Shown piece by piece: positions 60,101-64,000 of a stretch of DNA of 64,000 bases. Numbering within the stretch: the first letter of the stretch is position 1; each line of letters opens with the position of its first letter. A model generated the notes under the pieces. It was not told where the DNA came from. It did no database searches and saw only the letters and a list, made by a program, of their open reading frames with translations. Position numbers and translations under genes: made by a program. Source of the stretch: Tomocerus qinae (lineage: Eukaryota > Arthropoda > Collembola > Entomobryomorpha > Tomoceridae); assembly GCA_020055645.1 (NCBI GenBank), contig CM034546.1, forward strand, positions 131,213,875 to 131,277,874, given 5' to 3'.

Positions 60101-62524
60101 TCTATCCACAACTTGATTTGTGAAGCCAACTATAATTATTGGCGAATTAATAAGCCAATAATTTGATAATAGCAATTTGATGATTTGCATCTTAAGGAAG
60201 GTCTTCCCAGTTCCAGGAGGTCCTTGGATTATGGTCATTTCTTGTGTCACAGCTTTCTGGAATGCTTCGTATTGACCTCCGTCGAAATGCAATTGATATG
60301 CAGTTGGCCAGTTTTTTAAATCCATAGGAGCCGCCCTGTATAGCTCTTGACTCGAAGATTCGACTAGTTTATTCAGCAAAACTGAAAAATCCAATTTACG
60401 TGATTCGTATCGTAAGTAAGGTGGCGGATGGGGAGTTGTAACAGCGTCCACGATGTACTTCTTCAACGGAAACGTATTCAAGTCGACAGTTTGTAGATAT
60501 TCTACAGAAAACTTGTAAGTGTCATGAAATGATGAACTTTCCATCATCAGAAATTGATTATTACTCTCGTCTACAGTCCAGCTTGATCCTTGCTTTGAAA
60601 ATTCAACTCCCAACTTCAGAAATTCTTGATTGCTCACCCCGATTGGAAATTCTATTCGAGATTTAATTACAGCAAATTTTACTGTCTTGAAGTCTTCGGT
60701 TGTTAGCAGCAATAAGGATCCAATCGTGAAGATAGTTGATTCCTTCCAGTCAACATTCTGCAATTCGCTTTGATCAATTGGAACCAAAATTGTCCCGCAC
60801 CTGTTTACTTCCAAGTTGCTGCTCTTCCCATCAATTTGAATTTGAACGTTGTGAAAGAGTGAATTCTTTTTAAATTTCTTCCACTCAGCCATATTGACTC
60901 CATCTTTCAAAGGTCGTAGAAAATCTTCCAATAACAGTTGAAATTGGACATCCAGATACTTTTCACATGAAGAGTATGCTCCAATTACGTGATTTTCTTT
61001 CTGACTAACAATTTGAGAATCCACGAATAAATCCGGCTCTATGGGCTCGACGCACAATTCGGAACTCTGGTTTGGAGTTGTTGTTGAAAAATTGCAATCC
61101 AAACTCAGGTTATCAATTTCTTCCCTAAAATTCAAGAAATAATGTTTTTACTTACTTCTTACTGGCGATAAAGCTTTTAAAATTATATCGTACCGTATGA
61201 TAAAATCTTCCCATTTGTCACGATGCATCAGGTAGAGCTTCAATGTTGCTTGAGCATCCTGAATCTAAATCATAAAAAATTATTTCCTTCTAATTGTTAA
61301 ATTAAAAAAATTATGTTCATTACTTAATTATTTTAATTAAATACATAGTTTAACAAATTTAACAACCACTAAAAGACCTGTTTAATATCAGAATTTGACT
61401 TACAGAACTGTGTTCACCCGTCTGTATGTTGAATCTCAAATATTGATTAGTTAGATCCTTCAAAGACGGTAATAATTTCAGTTGCTGCTCCTGCATAAAA
61501 TATCTGAAAATATTTAAAAGAGTATTACTCTTTCCTATTTATTGACAACTGCTGAATTTATATTAAGTGCAGAAATGTATAAAATCGAACATAGCAGTAT
61601 CTCTGATAAGATGTCTCGGGTGGTTGTTTAATTTCAAAACGTCCAGATCATTAGCGATTGCATGACCTATGAGTGTTTTTGATTCCACCATTTCAGCAAC
61701 CTCTTTCAAGACGGTATCTGTATCAGTAGCTGTTAAAATACAATTAGATCAAGAATTAATTTAAATATTTTCTATTTCATCCTTTTTTTATGTCGTTTAG
61801 TTAAAGAAAATTGTTATTTTTTAGTTTTTAGAGGTTGATTTTGAATGTTCTTATCAAGTAAGGTAAATTTAATTTCAATATTTCAATTGTAATACGTGCA
61901 TCGTGTATGCTCGCACATTACCCACCCAAAACTTGGTTTTACATTGTCAATTTAAAAAAGCTTCGATATTTACACTTAATAAGGTAATTTTAATGTTTTT
62001 TCCACTTTGCAATAGTTTTCCTTTAATTTAAAATATTTTATATTAAATATTATTAATAGTTCAGATTTATTTATTTTGAATTTTTGAAAATTACAAATGA
62101 CATCCTGTTGATCAGTATTGTTAAAATAGAATGTATTACCGTTTATCAAATCCTCAGGTCTGACTCCACTGAATTCTGTTCTGAAATCCGTAACTTCTTT
62201 CCTCGGCCGGACAAATTTGTCATAGATGCAATATCCATGTTCGTTGACAATGGAGATGCGGGCCAATGCATTAATATTAAAATCACCAACTCCCACCATT
62301 TCGCAGTCGATGGCCAATAAATTCGTAATTGAAGTATAATACGGGGGAAGAAAAATGGTCCCGTTCTCTTCTTCCCGAATACTCCATGGTTTCCTTCCGT
62401 AATGATCATACTGAATAAATCCTAATGGATTGAAGAACTGTTCAGGAATCCTGCAGCCCTTAAAATTTTGACTTTCATAATTGAAACGGTTTTCTGGCAC
62501 AACGTTTTTGGTATTCAGTTCCAT
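57121..62524 (-). CDS. DEDDh exonuclease - ZNFX1-like helicase - NFX1 zinc-finger fusion protein
   Basis: Nine exons (62140-62524, 61591-61729, 61404-61503, 61194-61264, 58952-61124, 58673-58819, 58425-58594, 57762-58104, 57121-57687) with GT-AG introns and matching phases give 1364 residues. Residues ~68-232 are a REXO4/ISG20-type 3'-5' exonuclease: D73 and E75 (AIDCEMVG), D156 (GHAIANDLD), H206 and D211 (EHSSIQDAQA). The superfamily 1 helicase follows: Walker A GPPGTGKT at ~533-540, IVEEAAHILE, QHRMRPEIA, DDYQGEENDIILLSLVR, IAMSRAR. Motif III is GDYKRLRN, where ZNFX1/UPF1 relatives have Q and P. The C-terminal exons carry Cys/His NFX1-type repeats (CGHEEEMECH, FNCGHQCRFVCHG, CSQGHPC) and a Pro/Asn-rich tail. 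Expected role: RNA helicase and RNA 3'-end trimming, by analogy with ZNFX1. The exonuclease-helicase joint rests on one 69-bp intron (61125-61193, phase 2). The donor of exon 2 (AT|GTTCGA) is weak. Confidence 0.88.
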
Positions 62525-62559
62525 AACTTTCCAAATTTTCGACGCAATCTTTTACATGA

Positions 62560-62772
62560 CTAAACTAAACGTAAGTTGAGGTTGAGGATGAGGAGAGTGA
62601 AAGTGACGGCGAGAAGGACAAGGAGGCTAAAGAGGAGCAAGAGCAAGGTGAGGACTACATGATCTGTGTTGTAAGGTACAGTAGTATCTGGGTAAGGTAC
62701 ACTAGTATCTGGGTAAGGTACACTAGTATCTGGGATGTCGATGTCGTGGCTTGAATTCTCATCGGGTGCCAT
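62560..62772 (-). CDS. Small membrane-anchored protein with PYPDTSV repeats, unknown
   Basis: ATG at 62772 begins MAPDENSSHDIDIPDTSV. It has three tandem PYPDT(S/T)V repeats, then a ~22-residue Leu/Val-rich membrane segment (VVLTLLLLLFSLLVLLAV), and ends at 62560. The stop lies 35 bp before the exonuclease-helicase start on the same strand. It could therefore be a separate small protein, an upstream open frame, or part of the 5' UTR. I do not recognise it, and only length and composition support coding. Confidence 0.4.
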   Translation of the reverse strand: MAPDENSSHDIDIPDTSVPYPDTSVPYPDTTVPYNTDHVVLTLLLLLFSLLVLLAVTFTLLILNLNLRLV

Positions 62773-62989
62773 GTTTACTTTCTATCAATGCCAATTAAAA
62801 ATGTCTGTTTAAGGGCTGAAAAATATGTGGAGAGGAGTAACTTTTTTCACAGAAATATCAAGATATGGCAAAGATACGAATATTTTGACAGACAAGTTTT
62901 GCCCTTTTTATATCAAAACTTTTTTATCGAAATGTACGAAAATACGGATAAGGTAAAAGTGAGTCGTCATGTGCTAGAATGCTAGATTT

Positions 62990-64000
62990 ATTTACTACGT
63001 CTTATGTGTGTTCGTGTGTGGGCGGTTGAGTGAGATTCACTAACCGATGAGCTAAAGGAATAAGAAGGAAGATTTTCTAATTGATGCTCTAATAATATCA
63101 ATTGATAGACAGTAATGGTTGATTTAACTTCCAATCTCATCGATTGGCAAATTAGAATTTGGAAATTTTGGGTTGAATTTCTAAAGAGAAAAAAAGAACA
63201 AGTGCCTAAGCTAAAAAGAAACGTAGATTTAAAGATAGCGCGTTAGTGACCTTGGGCTGAGATTTTCATCTTCCCAGCTTCGGTTTACTCTCTCTCTCTC
63301 CGGAAAAGAGAGATGCACTCATTTCCCTATAGAATGCCTACTATGATGATTTATCTGTTGTCTGTCTCCATGAGTGATCCGATTCCGATTTTATCCGACT
63401 GACGATCTAATCATGATCTATAGAATAATATGATGACACGACAAATATAATAATTTCATAGCAGATTATAGTATTTGATGCAGTCAAATAATAATATTTT
63501 TCCCTCAGCCGAAATAGATGTCTACAGTTTCAACTATCATGGGAATCTATCAGAGTGACAACCAAAACCATGATATTTAGGTATAAAAACATGTTTATTA
63601 TGATTGAGAATTCAGTCCTGAGACTTCGGACGTCAACATTTCGCAACTTTTCAAGCATTTTGACACAAACTTTTCCGAACATATTTTAGATTTTGGAATA
63701 TAAACAATATTTTCATGCATATTTTGGGAATTAAAACATCTACCGATATTTAGGCCAGGCTTAAAAATTCTAAGAAAATGTCAATTTGTGCTTAGGAAAG
63801 TATTGTGTACGATTTCAAGTATCTATATGTTCTTGAAATTCTATAGAAAACGTGAATGAGTATCAAATTTCTATGCTTTCTTATGATTATGTAATTGTTT
63901 CACTTTTTTCTTAATATTTTTACCTGTCTTATTGCGTGGATCGTGAAAAGCTTTAAAGTAATTAAAAATGTAACTTTGGCTACATTCATCGTACAATAAG
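62990..64000. other. No recognised gene
   Basis: AT-rich sequence with a short (CT)n run at 63291. A 65-codon plus-strand frame at 62788-62985, diverging from the small membrane protein, has no family resemblance and is left out as a gene. The region probably contains upstream regulatory sequence of the exonuclease-helicase gene, but no specific element was identified. Confidence 0.5.

Noticed and set aside
61125..61193. REXO4-like gene ending at a stop near 61150, separate from the helicase
   Set aside because: The phase-2 GT-AG intron joins both halves exactly, the helicase half has no start codon of its own, and total coding length is a multiple of three; transcript data could still overturn this.
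62788..62985. 65-residue plus-strand frame as a divergent gene
   Set aside because: No family resemblance, no repeats or domain, and short length in AT-rich DNA.

Overview
This 64-kb window is eukaryotic, AT-rich and dominated by repeats. Short spliced introns, an arthropod-like mobile-element mix (Helitron, Ginger, BEL/Pao, a LINE, a THAP-bearing P-like element, hAT MITEs), a CARD/NB-ARC-type gene and a ZNFX1-type helicase suggest an arthropod; a springtail would fit, but that is a guess. A 100-base run of N (53994-54093) marks an assembly gap inside satellite DNA.

Layout. 1-2617 (minus): a CARD / NB-ARC / LRR-like gene, broken by a frameshift and an in-frame stop and running off the left edge. 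3757-8600 (minus): a decayed LINE split by a 1.34-kb non-autonomous Helitron (4376-5716) with textbook A|T target junctions. 10980-11440 (minus): the last two exons of ribonucleotide reductase small subunit, with no upstream exons visible. About 11980-32880: a giant inverted repeat with arms of about 7.8 kb (13072-20839 and 25098-32854) around a 4.26-kb spacer. The arms hold tandem-repeat blocks and no convincing genes. The spacer holds a 2575-bp Ginger transposon whose three-exon transposase is open and has all its catalytic residues. A 1.07-kb foldback element sits at the left outer edge. 33301-36451 (minus): a zinc-knuckle protein of unknown role and a decayed BEL/Pao pol. 36800-42370: a 380-bp hairpin macrosatellite, interrupted by 154-bp satellite blocks and by a 1068-bp transposon with 8-bp target duplications. 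About 43500-50691 (plus): an autonomous-type Helitron (Rep + PIF1-like helicase), now dead, interrupted by a 1917-bp THAP/P-like element. 51500-53993: BEL/Pao and histone H2B fragments, minisatellite and the 154-bp satellite. 54094-57120: little recognisable.

The most notable gene is at 57121-62524 (minus). Nine exons join in consistent phase into an open frame of 1364 codons. It encodes a DEDDh 3'-5' RNA exonuclease domain (REXO4/ISG20 type) fused to a ZNFX1-like superfamily 1 helicase with C-terminal NFX1-type zinc-finger Cys/His repeats. All exonuclease catalytic residues and most helicase motifs are present; helicase motif III deviates. This looks like one RNA-surveillance or antiviral-type enzyme combining helicase and nuclease. 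A small predicted membrane protein with PYPDTSV repeats lies just upstream on the same strand.

Overall the window shows layered insertions: Helitron in LINE, P-like element in Helitron, Ginger in a 35-bp repeat unit at the palindrome centre, and a transposon in a macrosatellite. Several insertions can be undone in silico to restore the host frame or target site, which makes their boundaries reliable.
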